DNA from: Erysipelotrichaceae bacterium
GTDB lineage: Bacteria > Bacillota_I > Bacilli_A > Erysipelotrichales > Erysipelotrichaceae
Direction of reading: 5' to 3'
Assembly (NCBI GenBank): GCA_019415435.1
Contig: DXZE01000012.1
Span: 1 to 44,442 of the forward strand
DNA: 44,442 nt
The notes beneath the pieces are model-generated. The model had not been told where the DNA came from, ran no database searches, and worked only from the letters and a program-made list of their open reading frames with translations. The number at the start of each line of letters is the position of its first letter. Positions within the stretch are counted from its first letter, which is position 1. This document shows, piece after piece, positions 24,485 through 33,091 of this stretch. The translations under genes and the position numbers were made by a program.

Positions 24485-24751
24485 ATGAGAGCAGTACTTT
24501 CCGTGGTAGGCAGGGATCGTCCGGGTATCCTTGCATTCGTTTCAACGAAATGTGCCAGTCAGAATGTCAACATCGTAGATGTAACGCAGAAGGTTCTGCA
24601 GGATCTGTTTACCATGATTATGATTGTGGAGATTCCTGAGGAAGATAGTTTTCACACTTTTGCGGATGAAATGGAGAAACAGGGAGATGCTGAAGGATTG
24701 AAGATTCATGTCATGCATGAAGATATTTTCAATGCGATGCATTCTATCTGA
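24485..24751 (+). CDS. ACT-domain protein (UPF0237)
   Basis: 88 aa, a single ACT domain: RAVLSVVGRDRPGILAFVST and the QNVNIVDVTQKVLQDLFTMI helix/strand pair. ACT domains bind amino acids or other small ligands and usually act as dimers. It lies 8 nt before the UPF0210 gene, an association seen across Firmicutes and some Gram-negatives, so the two are likely to act together. AGAAGGGAG precedes the start. The ligand is unknown. Confidence 0.9.
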   Translation: MRAVLSVVGRDRPGILAFVSTKCASQNVNIVDVTQKVLQDLFTMIMIVEIPEEDSFHTFADEMEKQGDAEGLKIHVMHEDIFNAMHSI

Positions 24752-24759
24752 GGTGATCT

Positions 24760-26127
24760 ATGAATAACAGCAGATATTCTGATAATATCCTCGAAACAAT
24801 CCGGATGATTGATGAAGAGAATCTGGATATAAGAACAATCACCATGGGTATCAGTCTGATGGATTGTGCAGACAGTGATATTGATAAGTCATGTCAGAAG
24901 ATATATGACAAGATCACAACCAAGGCAAAGGATCTTGTTAAGACAGCTAGGGATATTGAAAGAGAGTACGGTATTCCGATTATCAACCAGCGTATTACTG
25001 TTACACCAATATCCTTATTAGTCAGTGTCTCGGGTGGTGATCCTGTTAAGTATGCAAAGACATTGGATAAAGCAGCCAAGGCAGTTGGAGCTTCCTTTTT
25101 AGGAGGTTATTCTGCGTTGGTACAAAAGGGAATGACACCTGGAGATAAAGCTTTGATTGAATCCATACCGGAAGCTCTGGCAAGTACGGATATAGTTTGT
25201 TCTTCTGTTAATATTGGTTCTACAAAAGCAGGCATTAATATGGATGCTGTAGAAATCATGGGCAGAGTGATTAAGAAGACAGCTGAATTAACAAAGGATA
25301 ATCAATGCTATGGTGCTTCCAAACTTGTTGTATTCTGTAATGTCGTAGAAGATAATCCGTTTATGGCAGGTGGTTTCCATGGCATTTCGGAACCGGATGT
25401 AGTCATTAATACGGGTGTATCTGGTCCGGGTGTAGTCAGAGAAGCAGTCAGAGAGGCTGGTAAAGATGCCTCTATGAATGAAATCGCAGAGATCATTAAG
25501 AAGACAGCCTTCAAAGTTACCAGAATGGGACAGTTAGTTGGTACAGAAGCCGCAAGAAGATTAGGTGTACCTTTTGGTATCGTGGATCTTTCCCTGGCGC
25601 CAACACCAGCAGTTGGTGATTCTGTCGCAAATGTTTTGGAAGAAATCGGTATTGAAACATGCGGTGGTCCTGGCACAACCGCAGCACTTGCCATGTTAAA
25701 TGATGCTGTTAAGAAGGGTGGCGTCATGGCTTCCTCTTCTGTAGGTGGATTATCTGGTGCATTTATTCCGGTATCGGAAGATGCTGGTATGATCCAGGCT
25801 GCTGAAAAGGGTACATTATCCATTGAAAAGTTAGAGGCGATGACAGCTGTATGTTCAGTAGGTTTGGATATGATTATTATTCCTGGTGATACAACGGCTG
25901 AAACAATCAGTGCCATCATCGCAGATGAAGCTGCTATCGGAATGATCAATACAAAGACAACAGCCTGTCGCCTGATTCCTGCGATAGGCAAGAAAGCAGG
26001 AGATCATCTTGTTTTTGGCGGCTTAATGGGTGAAGGACCGGTTATGCCTGTCAAGAAGACGGATGCGTCCGTCATGATTCATCGTGGTGGCAGAATTCCT
26101 TCACCAATCAACTCTCTGAAAAATTAA
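24760..26127 (+). CDS. UPF0210 / PFL-family (COG2848) protein
   Basis: 455 aa, full length. It shows the family landmarks NILETIRMIDEENLDIRTIT, GISLMDCADSD, VNIGSTKAGINMDAVEIMG and CGGPGTTAALAMLNDAVKKG. The fold is related to pyruvate-formate-lyase-like barrels, but the glycyl-radical motif is not seen, so radical chemistry should not be assumed. Function is not established. It is paired with the upstream ACT protein, which may sense its ligand. AGGTGA overlaps the gap before the ATG. Confidence 0.9.
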   Translation: MNNSRYSDNILETIRMIDEENLDIRTITMGISLMDCADSDIDKSCQKIYDKITTKAKDLVKTARDIEREYGIPIINQRITVTPISLLVSVSGGDPVKYAKTLDKAAKAVGASFLGGYSALVQKGMTPGDKALIESIPEALASTDIVCSSVNIGSTKAGINMDAVEIMGRVIKKTAELTKDNQCYGASKLVVFCNVVEDNPFMAGGFHGISEPDVVINTGVSGPGVVREAVREAGKDASMNEIAEIIKKTAFKVTRMGQLVGTEAARRLGVPFGIVDLSLAPTPAVGDSVANVLEEIGIETCGGPGTTAALAMLNDAVKKGGVMASSSVGGLSGAFIPVSEDAGMIQAAEKGTLSIEKLEAMTAVCSVGLDMIIIPGDTTAETISAIIADEAAIGMINTKTTACRLIPAIGKKAGDHLVFGGLMGEGPVMPVKKTDASVMIHRGGRIPSPINSLKN

Positions 26128-26128
26128 A

Positions 26129-26157
26129 TAGACAATTATGTGTCATGCCTGTATGAT
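26129..26157 (+). promoter_or_regulatory. Promoter of the nucleobase permease
   Basis: TAGACA (26129-26134), a 17-nt spacer and TATGAT (26152-26157), each one mismatch from consensus, end 27 nt before the permease ATG. The short leader contains AAGGGGGGGA but no room for a purine or PyrR riboswitch-type structure. Confidence 0.7.
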
Positions 26158-26183
26158 TATGAACCAAGGGGGGGATTTTAAGA

Positions 26184-27530
26184 ATGAAACTGGTTTATGA
26201 CGTACAGGACAGACCACCATTTTCACAATTAATTGTGTATGGCTTTCAGCAGGTATTAGCGATTATGGCAGCTACGATTGCTGTTCCGTTAATTGTTGGT
26301 AATGGTATGTCTACCGCTGCCGCATTGTTTGGCGCAGGACTTGGCACATTAACATATACAGCATTTACTGCAAAGAAGAGTCCTGTTTTTCTGGGCTCTT
26401 CTTTTGCGTTTATCGGATCTATGACTGCAGCCTTTGCAGGTGCTGTCAGTACCTCGGCAGGATATGCAGGATTGATTATCGGCGCCATTATGGCAGGACT
26501 TGTTTATGTCATCATTGCGCTTATTGTACGTAAAGCAGGAGTTGAGTGGGTAGATAAGCTGATGCCTCCGGTTGTTGTAGGACCTACGGTATCTATTATC
26601 GGATTATCACTTGCCAGTAATGCGATCAGTGACTTACAGACAAGCAACGTCACTGGTGAACCTACAAAGATAGCAGTATTATGCGGATTATTTGCATTGT
26701 TTATGACCATGATTGCCAGTACTTATGGCAAGAAACATGCAAAGATGATCCCTTTTATCATCGGTATTCTTTCCGGTTATGTATTAGCAGCTGTATTTAC
26801 ATGGATTGGCAATGCGACAGGGAATACGGCGATGCAGATAATTGATTTCAGTACATTACAGGCGTTAACCGCGGATGGTATCACTGTTAAGACATTTATC
26901 TCTGTACCGGATTTCACTTTCTTTGAGGCAGGAAAAGGATTATCTCAGGTAGATGGATCGTATCTTGGTACATTGTTTGCAGCATATGTGCCGGTCGCCT
27001 TTGTTGTCTTTGCGGAACATATTGCAGATCATAAGAATATATCATCTATCATTGGAAAAGATCTCTTAAAAGATCCGGGATTGGATCATACATTGCTCGG
27101 TGATGGCATTGGTTCTATGGTAGGTGCTTTCTTTGGGGGATGTCCGAATACTACTTATGGTGAATCTATCGGATGTGTTGCGATCACAAGAAATGCATCA
27201 GTCGTAACAATCATTACAGCCGCAATAGAATGTATGATCCTTGCCTTCTTATCACCGGTTGTGGCTTTTATATCATCTATTCCATCCTGTGTCATGGGTG
27301 GTGTATGCATGGCTTTGTATGGCTTTATTGCTGTATCAGGATTAAAGATGGTCCAGCATGTAGATCTCGATCAGAATAAGAATCTCTTTGTTGTATCAAC
27401 AATCCTGATTGCAGGAATCGGTGGTTTATCGTTAACCTTTGGACAGGTAACGATCACCAGTGTTGCGTGTGCACTCATATTAGGTATTCTTGTTAATGTG
27501 ATCTTAAGTAAAGATCCTTCTATAAAGTAA
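26184..27530 (+). CDS. Uracil/xanthine permease (NCS2 family)
   Basis: 448 aa, about 14 membrane helices. NCS2 proteins import uracil, xanthine or uric acid with protons. Landmarks: QQVLAIMAATIAVPLIVGNG, LGSSFAFIGSMTAAF, the helix-8 motif VAFVVFAEHIADHKNISSI with its conserved Glu, and the family signature GGCPNTTYGESIGC followed by ITRNASV. The Glu-His pair and TTYGE are as in UraA-type uracil carriers, so uracil is the first guess. It has its own promoter, which suggests a single-gene unit. Confidence 0.92.
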   Translation: MKLVYDVQDRPPFSQLIVYGFQQVLAIMAATIAVPLIVGNGMSTAAALFGAGLGTLTYTAFTAKKSPVFLGSSFAFIGSMTAAFAGAVSTSAGYAGLIIGAIMAGLVYVIIALIVRKAGVEWVDKLMPPVVVGPTVSIIGLSLASNAISDLQTSNVTGEPTKIAVLCGLFALFMTMIASTYGKKHAKMIPFIIGILSGYVLAAVFTWIGNATGNTAMQIIDFSTLQALTADGITVKTFISVPDFTFFEAGKGLSQVDGSYLGTLFAAYVPVAFVVFAEHIADHKNISSIIGKDLLKDPGLDHTLLGDGIGSMVGAFFGGCPNTTYGESIGCVAITRNASVVTIITAAIECMILAFLSPVVAFISSIPSCVMGGVCMALYGFIAVSGLKMVQHVDLDQNKNLFVVSTILIAGIGGLSLTFGQVTITSVACALILGILVNVILSKDPSIK

Positions 27531-27540
27531 CTATTTACGC

Positions 27541-27552
27541 TAAAATAGATAC
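27541..27552 (+). promoter_or_regulatory. -10 element immediately before the AI-2E gene
   Basis: TAAAAT (27541-27546) ends exactly 6 nt before the ATG at 27553, the same spacing as before the HAD (5674) and lipoprotein (23261) genes. No Shine-Dalgarno sequence lies between permease stop and ATG. The -35 region is weak (TTCTAT). Confidence 0.5.
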
Positions 27553-28671
27553 ATGAAGTTTCCTAAGTCTACAGATTCTAAGTATACAGTCGTCATTCAG
27601 TATGGATGTGTTGCTTTAGCAATAACGGTTATTGCTTTATATCTTCTGTATCATATGGTTCCATGGTTAGAGACGGCATGGCATCTGATAACAGCCATAT
27701 TGAAACCGTTGTTAACAGGGTGTCTGATTTGTTATCTTTTATATCCTTTTGTACAGTTCATTGATCAGAAGTTACAGAAGAAGATTCGTAATAACAGAAC
27801 ATGCAGGTCTCTGGCTGTATTGATTGTGATAGTCATTATCCTGGCTGCTATTGCCATATTGTTATCCTTATTGATATGGTCTGCGGCCAGACAGATCACC
27901 CAGATTAATTTGGATACGATCAAAGATGCATTAAAAGATGCAGAGAATTCATTGGGTGGTGTTGTCGGAAATCTGATGGATTATCTGGAAAGTCAGAACA
28001 TTACAACATCTTCTATTACAAAGAAGGTAACTTCTTATGTAACAAATGCATTAAGTAATGCGGCAGCAACCTTATCTGTATTGTTCTTTGGATTTATCTT
28101 TGCGATCTATTTCTTAATTGATGGCAAGAATATATCAGGATACTGGAAGAATGCGTCTAAGACGTTATTGCCGGATAAAGCTATACAGGTAATGCAAGAA
28201 TTGGCATCTGATGCGGATCAGTGTTTCTCAGGATATATCAGAGGACAGGTATTGGATGCAGTCATTGTTGGCTCTGTGACTACAATAGTATTCTTATTAA
28301 TAAGAATGCCGAATGCCCCTGCTATTGGATTGATAACAGGCTTTGGCAATCTGATTCCTTATGTAGGTCCAATATTAGGATATGCGTCAGTAGTCATTAT
28401 CAACCTGATTGATTTTAACCCACAGATGTTAGTAATAGGGTTAATCGTATTGATCATCATTATGTTTATTGATGGCAATATTATCAATCCAAGGCTGCTG
28501 GCTAATGCAGTACATGTACATCCATTACTGGTGGTGGCAGCTTTGATCGCAGGTGGTGCTATTGGTGGTGTGGCAGGTATGTTACTGGCAGTACCGTGTG
28601 CAGCCTTTATCAAGATGCAGTTTGATAAGCTGTTAGAGAAAAGAAGAAATTCACTAGAGAGACAGTCATAA
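27553..28671 (+). CDS. AI-2E family transporter
   Basis: 372 aa. Seven to eight membrane helices with the family layout: two N-terminal helices, a cytoplasmic/outer helical stretch (about 115-160), then LFFGFIFAIYFLIDGKNI, GYIRGQVLDAVIVGSVTTIV, GFGNLIPYVGPILGYASVVI and the C-terminal GGAIGGVAGMLLAVPCAAFI. The family includes autoinducer-2 exporters and Na+/H+ antiporters, so the cargo is uncertain. The gene appears to be leaderless. A terminator overlaps its stop codon. Confidence 0.9.
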   Translation: MKFPKSTDSKYTVVIQYGCVALAITVIALYLLYHMVPWLETAWHLITAILKPLLTGCLICYLLYPFVQFIDQKLQKKIRNNRTCRSLAVLIVIVIILAAIAILLSLLIWSAARQITQINLDTIKDALKDAENSLGGVVGNLMDYLESQNITTSSITKKVTSYVTNALSNAAATLSVLFFGFIFAIYFLIDGKNISGYWKNASKTLLPDKAIQVMQELASDADQCFSGYIRGQVLDAVIVGSVTTIVFLLIRMPNAPAIGLITGFGNLIPYVGPILGYASVVIINLIDFNPQMLVIGLIVLIIIMFIDGNIINPRLLANAVHVHPLLVVAALIAGGAIGGVAGMLLAVPCAAFIKMQFDKLLEKRRNSLERQS

Positions 28672-28691
28672 AAGATTTGACTGTCTTTTTT
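28660..28691 (+). terminator. Rho-independent terminator overlapping the AI-2E stop codon
   Basis: AGACAGTCA (28660-28668) pairs perfectly with TGACTGTCT (28678-28686), followed by a run of six Ts. The stem begins inside the last codons. Confidence 0.85.
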
Positions 28692-28782
28692 AGGGTCACC
28701 AAAGCCGGGTATTTTTTTACTTTACAATAATGATACATGCTTGTGTATTCAGCACTTCTGTCAACCGCAATTTATTAGCAAT

Positions 28783-28861
28783 GGTAAACCCGGTCTACCA
28801 TGCGTTTCCTGAGGGTGGACCAGGTTTACTTTTTCTTTTTCCTGTTCAGGAGTAGACCTGG
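28783..28861 (+). promoter_or_regulatory. Attenuator-like pair of alternative hairpins before the island genes
   Basis: Arm A (28784-28799) pairs with arm B (28814-28829) in a 16-position stem with one mismatch and one wobble, followed by TTTTTCTTTTT: a good intrinsic terminator. Arm C (28852-28861, GTAGACCTGG) resembles arm A and can pair instead with the end of arm B (28820-28829), giving a second hairpin that breaks the first. Such A-B or B-C choices are typical of transcription attenuation. The first island gene starts about 100 nt downstream. A simple terminator plus a degenerate repeat is the alternative. Confidence 0.5.
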
Positions 28862-28958
28862 GACCATGGATTCATTGCTGATGAGCTGTCATGATGAAGT
28901 TGCAGAAAAGCAGTCGGCAGAATCAAAAAACATTTCAGGAAAGGAGGATGGGCCGACC

Positions 28959-29324
28959 ATGCAGAGGTTGTTAAATGATATTCTGACAGATTGTTCAACA
29001 AATGATCAATTTCAGTTCTCGGTAACTTGCCAGGAATGCGGAAGAGAGTGGAAGAGTAAGCCAATTGCTTTTTCAAAGGCTGGTATTCCTCCCGCTGCAG
29101 AAGGAAAAAAAGTAATCTATGCAGCACTTTATCGGCGCGAAAAAGAAGCTGTATATCAGCAGGCAGAAAAGGATGCCGAGACACACTTCAGCAGATGTCC
29201 GATCTGTCACAGATGGGTATGTGATGACTGCTTCATGGTTTGTGCAGATCTGGATATGTGCAGGCGGTGTGCAAAGAAGCTGAATGAACAGGGCAGTATC
29301 GTCGGAATCAAAAATGAGAGTTGA
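28959..29324 (+). CDS. Small zinc-binding protein with four CxxC knuckles
   Basis: 121 aa when started at 28959, which has AAAGGAGG 10 nt upstream; an ORF start at 28800 lies inside the hairpin region and gives a low-complexity Phe-rich head, so I reject it. Pairs CQEC, CPIC, CDDC and CRRC suggest two zinc sites. No membrane segment. No named family recognised. It opens the run of co-oriented island genes, 41-44 nt before the SPFH gene, and shares the cysteine-rich character of all its neighbours, so it is probably a cytoplasmic partner of that set. Confidence 0.75.
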   Translation: MQRLLNDILTDCSTNDQFQFSVTCQECGREWKSKPIAFSKAGIPPAAEGKKVIYAALYRREKEAVYQQAEKDAETHFSRCPICHRWVCDDCFMVCADLDMCRRCAKKLNEQGSIVGIKNES

Positions 29325-29365
29325 ATATAGCAATTCATTTGGATCACAAAGATCACAGGAGGTAA

Positions 29366-30667
29366 ATGATGGGACTGATTAAAGCTGTATCAGGAGCACT
29401 GGGCGGTACTCTGGCTGACCAGTGGAAAGAATTCTTCTATTGCGAAGCAATGGACAAGGAAGTACTGGTGACAAAGGGAAGAAAACGGGTCAGCGGCCGC
29501 TCATCCAACAAGATGGGAAACGACAATATTATCTCTAACGGATCTGGCATTGCGGTTGCGGATGGCCAGTGCATGATCATTGTCGAACAGGGCCAGATTG
29601 TTGAGGTGTGTGCGGAACCTGGTGAATTTACGTATGACACTTCGACAGAACCGAGCATCTTTTCAGGAAATCTTGGCAGCAGTATTGCGGATACATTCAA
29701 AACATTTGGCAAACGCTTTTCATACGGCGGAGATACCGGAAAGGACCAGCGTGTTTACTACTTCAATACAAAAGAGCTGATCGACAATAAGTTCGGCACC
29801 CCAAATCCTGTACCTTTCAGGATTGTAGATTCCAAAATCGGTCTGGATGTCGACGTATCGGTCCGCTGCTCCGGTGTGTATTCTTACCGGATTTCTGATC
29901 CGATTGTGTTCTACACGAAGGTCTGCGGCAATGTGGCAGAGTCCTATACAAGAGATCAGCTGGACAGTCAGTTGAAAACAGAGTTTATCAGTGCTTTGCA
30001 GCCGGCTTTTGCCAAGCTTTCTGATCTAGAACTGAGGCCAAATCAAATCGTAGCCCATAACACCGATCTGGAAAAGGCAATGAATGAAGCTTTGTCCGTG
30101 AAATGGGGAGAACTAAGAGGATTGGAAGTTGTCAGTATTGCTCTGGGGAGTGTGACCCTGCCTCCGGAAGATGCTGAAATGGTCAAGCAGCTGCAGCGTA
30201 CAGCAGTAATGCAAAATGCCAATATGGCAGGTGCAGCCCTGGTTGGTGCTCAGGCTGATGCCATGAAGGCAGCGGCGGCTAATCCTTCCGGAGCAATGGC
30301 CGGCTTCATGGGCATGAACATGGCAATGAATGCCGGTGGCATGAACGCCCAGAATCTGTATGCCATGGGCCAGCAGGCACAACAACAAGCACAGAAGCCT
30401 GCACAGGCATCCGCCCAGGAAAGCTGGAAGTGCGCTTGTGGGGCAACTGTAACCGGTAAATTTTGTCCGGAATGCGGAGCAAAGAAGCCCCAGCCTGTCC
30501 AGACGGAAACTTGGAAGTGTCAGTGCGGTGCCGTCAATACCGGAAAATTCTGCCAGGAATGCGGCTTGCCAAAGCCTTCTGATTCCGGTGAGTGGACATG
30601 CCCACAATGTGGCAGGGTCAATCAGGGAAAGTTCTGTCAGAACTGCGGCACGAGAAAACCAGAATGA
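29366..30667 (+). CDS. SPFH-domain protein with three C-terminal zinc ribbons (YdjI-like)
   Basis: 433 aa (432 if the second ATG at 29369 is used, which has better spacing from AGGAGG). Residues about 30-270 form an SPFH (band-7/stomatin-like) domain of the YdjI or 'virion core protein' type: GQIVEVCAEPGEFTYDTSTE, VPFRIVDSKIGLDVDVSVRC and LRGLEVVSIALGSVTLPPED. An Ala/Met/Gly-rich hinge (about 285-345) follows, then three zinc ribbons (CACG...CPEC, CQCG...CQEC, CPQC...CQNC). SPFH proteins form membrane-bound scaffolds. In B. subtilis the YdjI homologue works with YdjG and YdjH to place PspA at the membrane. YdjG- and YdjH-like genes lie downstream at 33092 and 34197, but PspA is not in the window. 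Confidence 0.88.
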   Translation: MMGLIKAVSGALGGTLADQWKEFFYCEAMDKEVLVTKGRKRVSGRSSNKMGNDNIISNGSGIAVADGQCMIIVEQGQIVEVCAEPGEFTYDTSTEPSIFSGNLGSSIADTFKTFGKRFSYGGDTGKDQRVYYFNTKELIDNKFGTPNPVPFRIVDSKIGLDVDVSVRCSGVYSYRISDPIVFYTKVCGNVAESYTRDQLDSQLKTEFISALQPAFAKLSDLELRPNQIVAHNTDLEKAMNEALSVKWGELRGLEVVSIALGSVTLPPEDAEMVKQLQRTAVMQNANMAGAALVGAQADAMKAAAANPSGAMAGFMGMNMAMNAGGMNAQNLYAMGQQAQQQAQKPAQASAQESWKCACGATVTGKFCPECGAKKPQPVQTETWKCQCGAVNTGKFCQECGLPKPSDSGEWTCPQCGRVNQGKFCQNCGTRKPE

Positions 30668-30693
30668 AACGTGGATCACAGCGAGATAGCAAG

Positions 30694-30721
30694 ATTGCAG
30701 ATCAATGATTGCGGATCAATG
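30694..30721 (+). repeat. Two 14-bp tandem repeats in the SPFH-DUF4428 gap
   Basis: ATTGCAGATCAATG followed directly by ATTGCGGATCAATG, one mismatch. The gap also holds GTGGATCACAG, echoing GGATCACA/GATCACA before the SPFH gene (29340-29358). Possibly slippage; no function is evident. Confidence 0.55.
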
Positions 30722-30742
30722 AATGACTGAGAGGAAAAATAT

Positions 30743-31507
30743 ATGGCTAAGCAGAATTGCAAACATTGCGGCAAAGAAATCGGTTTTGCGTCACAGGTCA
30801 AGCTGGCGGATGGCTCGTTCATTTGCCGGGATTGTTACAAGCAGGCCGGCCGTGTGTTCAATAATATGGTTCACACATATCCGGCATATGAAAGGCTGCT
30901 GAAGGAGCAGGAAAGGAACGAGAGAATTGTGACTTCCATCCTCAGCGGACAGAAGAAATCAGAAGTCTTTGGTGACGAATCAGGATGGCTCCTGTACTGC
31001 TATGCGGCCTCTGGACTGATGTTCTTCAAAACGGAGAGAGGTGGTTTTGTCGGTCTTGGTGCAGATAAAACATACAACATCTATCGCTATGCTGATCTGG
31101 CAAGCTATGAGGAAGCGGATGGAAACCAGGCCATTGATGCCAGGACAAAACCAGATAAGACGTATGTTCATCTGGTCTTCGACGGAGACTACGCAGTCAG
31201 AGATATCTATATGCCAAGCAAACCAGGCATGACAAAGAAACTCGCCAATTACTTTGATGAGTGCTTCGGCATCGGTGGAAAAGGCCTGCGGGGTTTAAAA
31301 AAATCATTCCAGAAAAACAAGCAGGATGCTCTGGCCGCAGGAGCGATCGCTGCCGGTATCCAGAGCATGCTTTCAGGCGGCGATCAGGAGCAGGCAGCAC
31401 AGTTGATCACGGATCAAGCCAAACTTGTTCTCCAGGGTGATCGCTCCGATTGGATCCGCAAAACGAATGAAGTTCTTGCAAGTGCCGGCATCAATTGGGA
31501 AGTGTAA
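30743..31507 (+). CDS. DUF4428 zinc-finger protein with central PH-like region
   Basis: 254 aa. Zinc site Cys6-x2-Cys9 and Cys28-x2-Cys31 (CKHC...CRDC) is the DUF4428 signature, as in the gene at 118-1011. The middle (about 80-165) alternates beta strands (WLLYCYAASGLMFFKTERGG, YNIYRYADLASYEEAD, YVHLVFDGDYAVRDIYMP) and resembles a bacterial PH-type domain. The C-terminal third is helical with an Ala/Gly stretch. No signal or membrane segment. GAGGAAAAA precedes the ATG. It is the third gene of the SPFH/TPM set; the next gene begins 20 nt after it. Confidence 0.82.
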   Translation: MAKQNCKHCGKEIGFASQVKLADGSFICRDCYKQAGRVFNNMVHTYPAYERLLKEQERNERIVTSILSGQKKSEVFGDESGWLLYCYAASGLMFFKTERGGFVGLGADKTYNIYRYADLASYEEADGNQAIDARTKPDKTYVHLVFDGDYAVRDIYMPSKPGMTKKLANYFDECFGIGGKGLRGLKKSFQKNKQDALAAGAIAAGIQSMLSGGDQEQAAQLITDQAKLVLQGDRSDWIRKTNEVLASAGINWEV

Positions 31508-31527
31508 AGAAAGGAAAGGTAATTATC

Positions 31528-32973
31528 ATGACAACAGCAGTAAAACGGATTTGTTCAATCTTCCTGACAACAGTGACAGCATTCAGTCTGGCTGCCTGCT
31601 CCGCGGGTACGGGCAGCGCAAAGCCGACGGCTGGTACTGCTGAAGGAACAAAAGCATCCACCGCTTTATTCTCACTCAGTTATTCAGATGACTGGGAACT
31701 GGATGAAGATAAGACCAACGACAGCAGTGATTATTGCTATATGAAGCTTACCATCCCACAGAATAATACGACTCTGGTGACCGTTGATATTAAGGCATCG
31801 GTAGACAGTGCTAGCACGTATCGAGACAGGCTTAAGGGCAGTGGAATTGACGCCTATGAACTTGTTGAAAAAAAGAGCGTGGAGACGACCAACATTGGTG
31901 GTGTAGAATGCGTGGAATCTGAATCGGAATCCTGGGGTTCATCTACGCTGACATATCTTGGCCGTGATGAGCTATCCAGCACGACAGTTTTCGTCAGTAT
32001 TTCCGGTGATCAGGAGGATTCACGTGTCAAGGATCTTATCAAGTCACTGCAATTCACACTGACAGATATTGATAACACTGACGCGCCATGGCCTTGGAAC
32101 GGGCAGCCGTTCTCAACCGATGGGCAGCACACGTACAGTGCTGGCGATCATACCATTACCGCTGACTGGCTCAAACTGGATGATCCGCTGCTTGTTTCCG
32201 ATCTGTTCTCCGGCCGTGTGGAAATCACCGGTGATACTGTCTGGGTTCTTCTGGACAATACGCTCTATCAATATCAATACAGTGACAATGCATTGACTTT
32301 CATTGATAAGCAAAACTTGAAAGATAAAGGCGATTATGAAGAACTTCTGGCAGATTCAAGCGGAAAACTCTACGTTTCTGGTTTCATGGAACCGATGCTG
32401 GTGATGGAAAATGGCGAAGTGACCGGACAGTACGAAGATGTCGACAGCGCCATGATTCATCCGGATGGAAACTGGGGGATCTCTGCATTTGTCGGCCGAC
32501 CGCTGAGAAAAATCAGCCTGAATGGAGAAACAGCACAGATTGAAGAATGGGCATTGCGCTCATCTGCAGAAACTGACCGTGCCTTCCTTTCACAGAATCA
32601 TATCTATGTGAGCGGTACATCGGATGATAAAGGTGAAGAAACAGTCTGGGTCTTTGATACAGCAGGCAATCAGCAGTTTGAATTCGGCAATGTCGAATTT
32701 TCAGAAAATGGCAGTCTGGGGTCCATCACTGACGTTGTAGAGACAGCTAATGGCTTCATCGCTTTCGATGGCAATATGAGGTCGATCCTGTTCTATGGAG
32801 GCGATGGAAATCTTCTGGCAACAGCGGATGATGAAGAACTGTTCGGTACGTCTTATCCATGGATCAGCTCAGCAGCTGTGATGCCGGATGGAAGTGTTCT
32901 GGTCGCATTGAGCGAGGGCAGAGCAGACGATTCTGCTGATGAACTTCTGCTCTACAGGCTGAGCGGATTCTGA
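31528..32973 (+). CDS. Lipoprotein with beta-propeller-like body
   Basis: 481 aa from the ATG at 31528, chosen because GAAAGGAAAGG precedes it and it begins the signal peptide; an in-frame ATG 11 codons earlier lies inside the previous gene. Lipobox LAAC with the lipidated cysteine at 24. Residues about 50-185 (YSDDWELDEDKTND..., LTYLGRDELSSTTVFVSISG) form one domain; about 215-480 carry repeated strand-turn units (DTVWVLLDNTLYQYQYSDNA, GKLYVSGFMEPMLVMENGEV, ENHIYV-like, GNLLATADDEELF) that read as propeller blades. No catalytic motif. It would present a sensor or binding domain outside the membrane to the otherwise cytoplasmic and membrane partners of the set. Confidence 0.8.
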   Translation: MTTAVKRICSIFLTTVTAFSLAACSAGTGSAKPTAGTAEGTKASTALFSLSYSDDWELDEDKTNDSSDYCYMKLTIPQNNTTLVTVDIKASVDSASTYRDRLKGSGIDAYELVEKKSVETTNIGGVECVESESESWGSSTLTYLGRDELSSTTVFVSISGDQEDSRVKDLIKSLQFTLTDIDNTDAPWPWNGQPFSTDGQHTYSAGDHTITADWLKLDDPLLVSDLFSGRVEITGDTVWVLLDNTLYQYQYSDNALTFIDKQNLKDKGDYEELLADSSGKLYVSGFMEPMLVMENGEVTGQYEDVDSAMIHPDGNWGISAFVGRPLRKISLNGETAQIEEWALRSSAETDRAFLSQNHIYVSGTSDDKGEETVWVFDTAGNQQFEFGNVEFSENGSLGSITDVVETANGFIAFDGNMRSILFYGGDGNLLATADDEELFGTSYPWISSAAVMPDGSVLVALSEGRADDSADELLLYRLSGF

Positions 32974-33091
32974 GCCGATCTAATCGACTCTAAGTCTAAG
33001 AAACCTTTCAACAGCTAAACAATGAATGGATGGAAGGAGTCAGACGATTCTGGCTTCTTCCATCACCTGAAACAGGAAAGGAGTAATTATC

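Noticed and set aside
25308..25991. 227-codon minus-strand ORF inside the UPF0210 gene
   Set aside because: Long only because of codon bias of the conserved gene on the other strand; no start signals.
28800..28958. N-terminal extension of the four-CxxC protein
   Set aside because: It translates the attenuator-like hairpin and T-tract into a Phe-rich head; AAAGGAGG supports the start at 28959.
31495..31527. Earlier ATG of the lipoprotein gene
   Set aside because: It overlaps the previous gene and would place 11 charged residues before the signal peptide.
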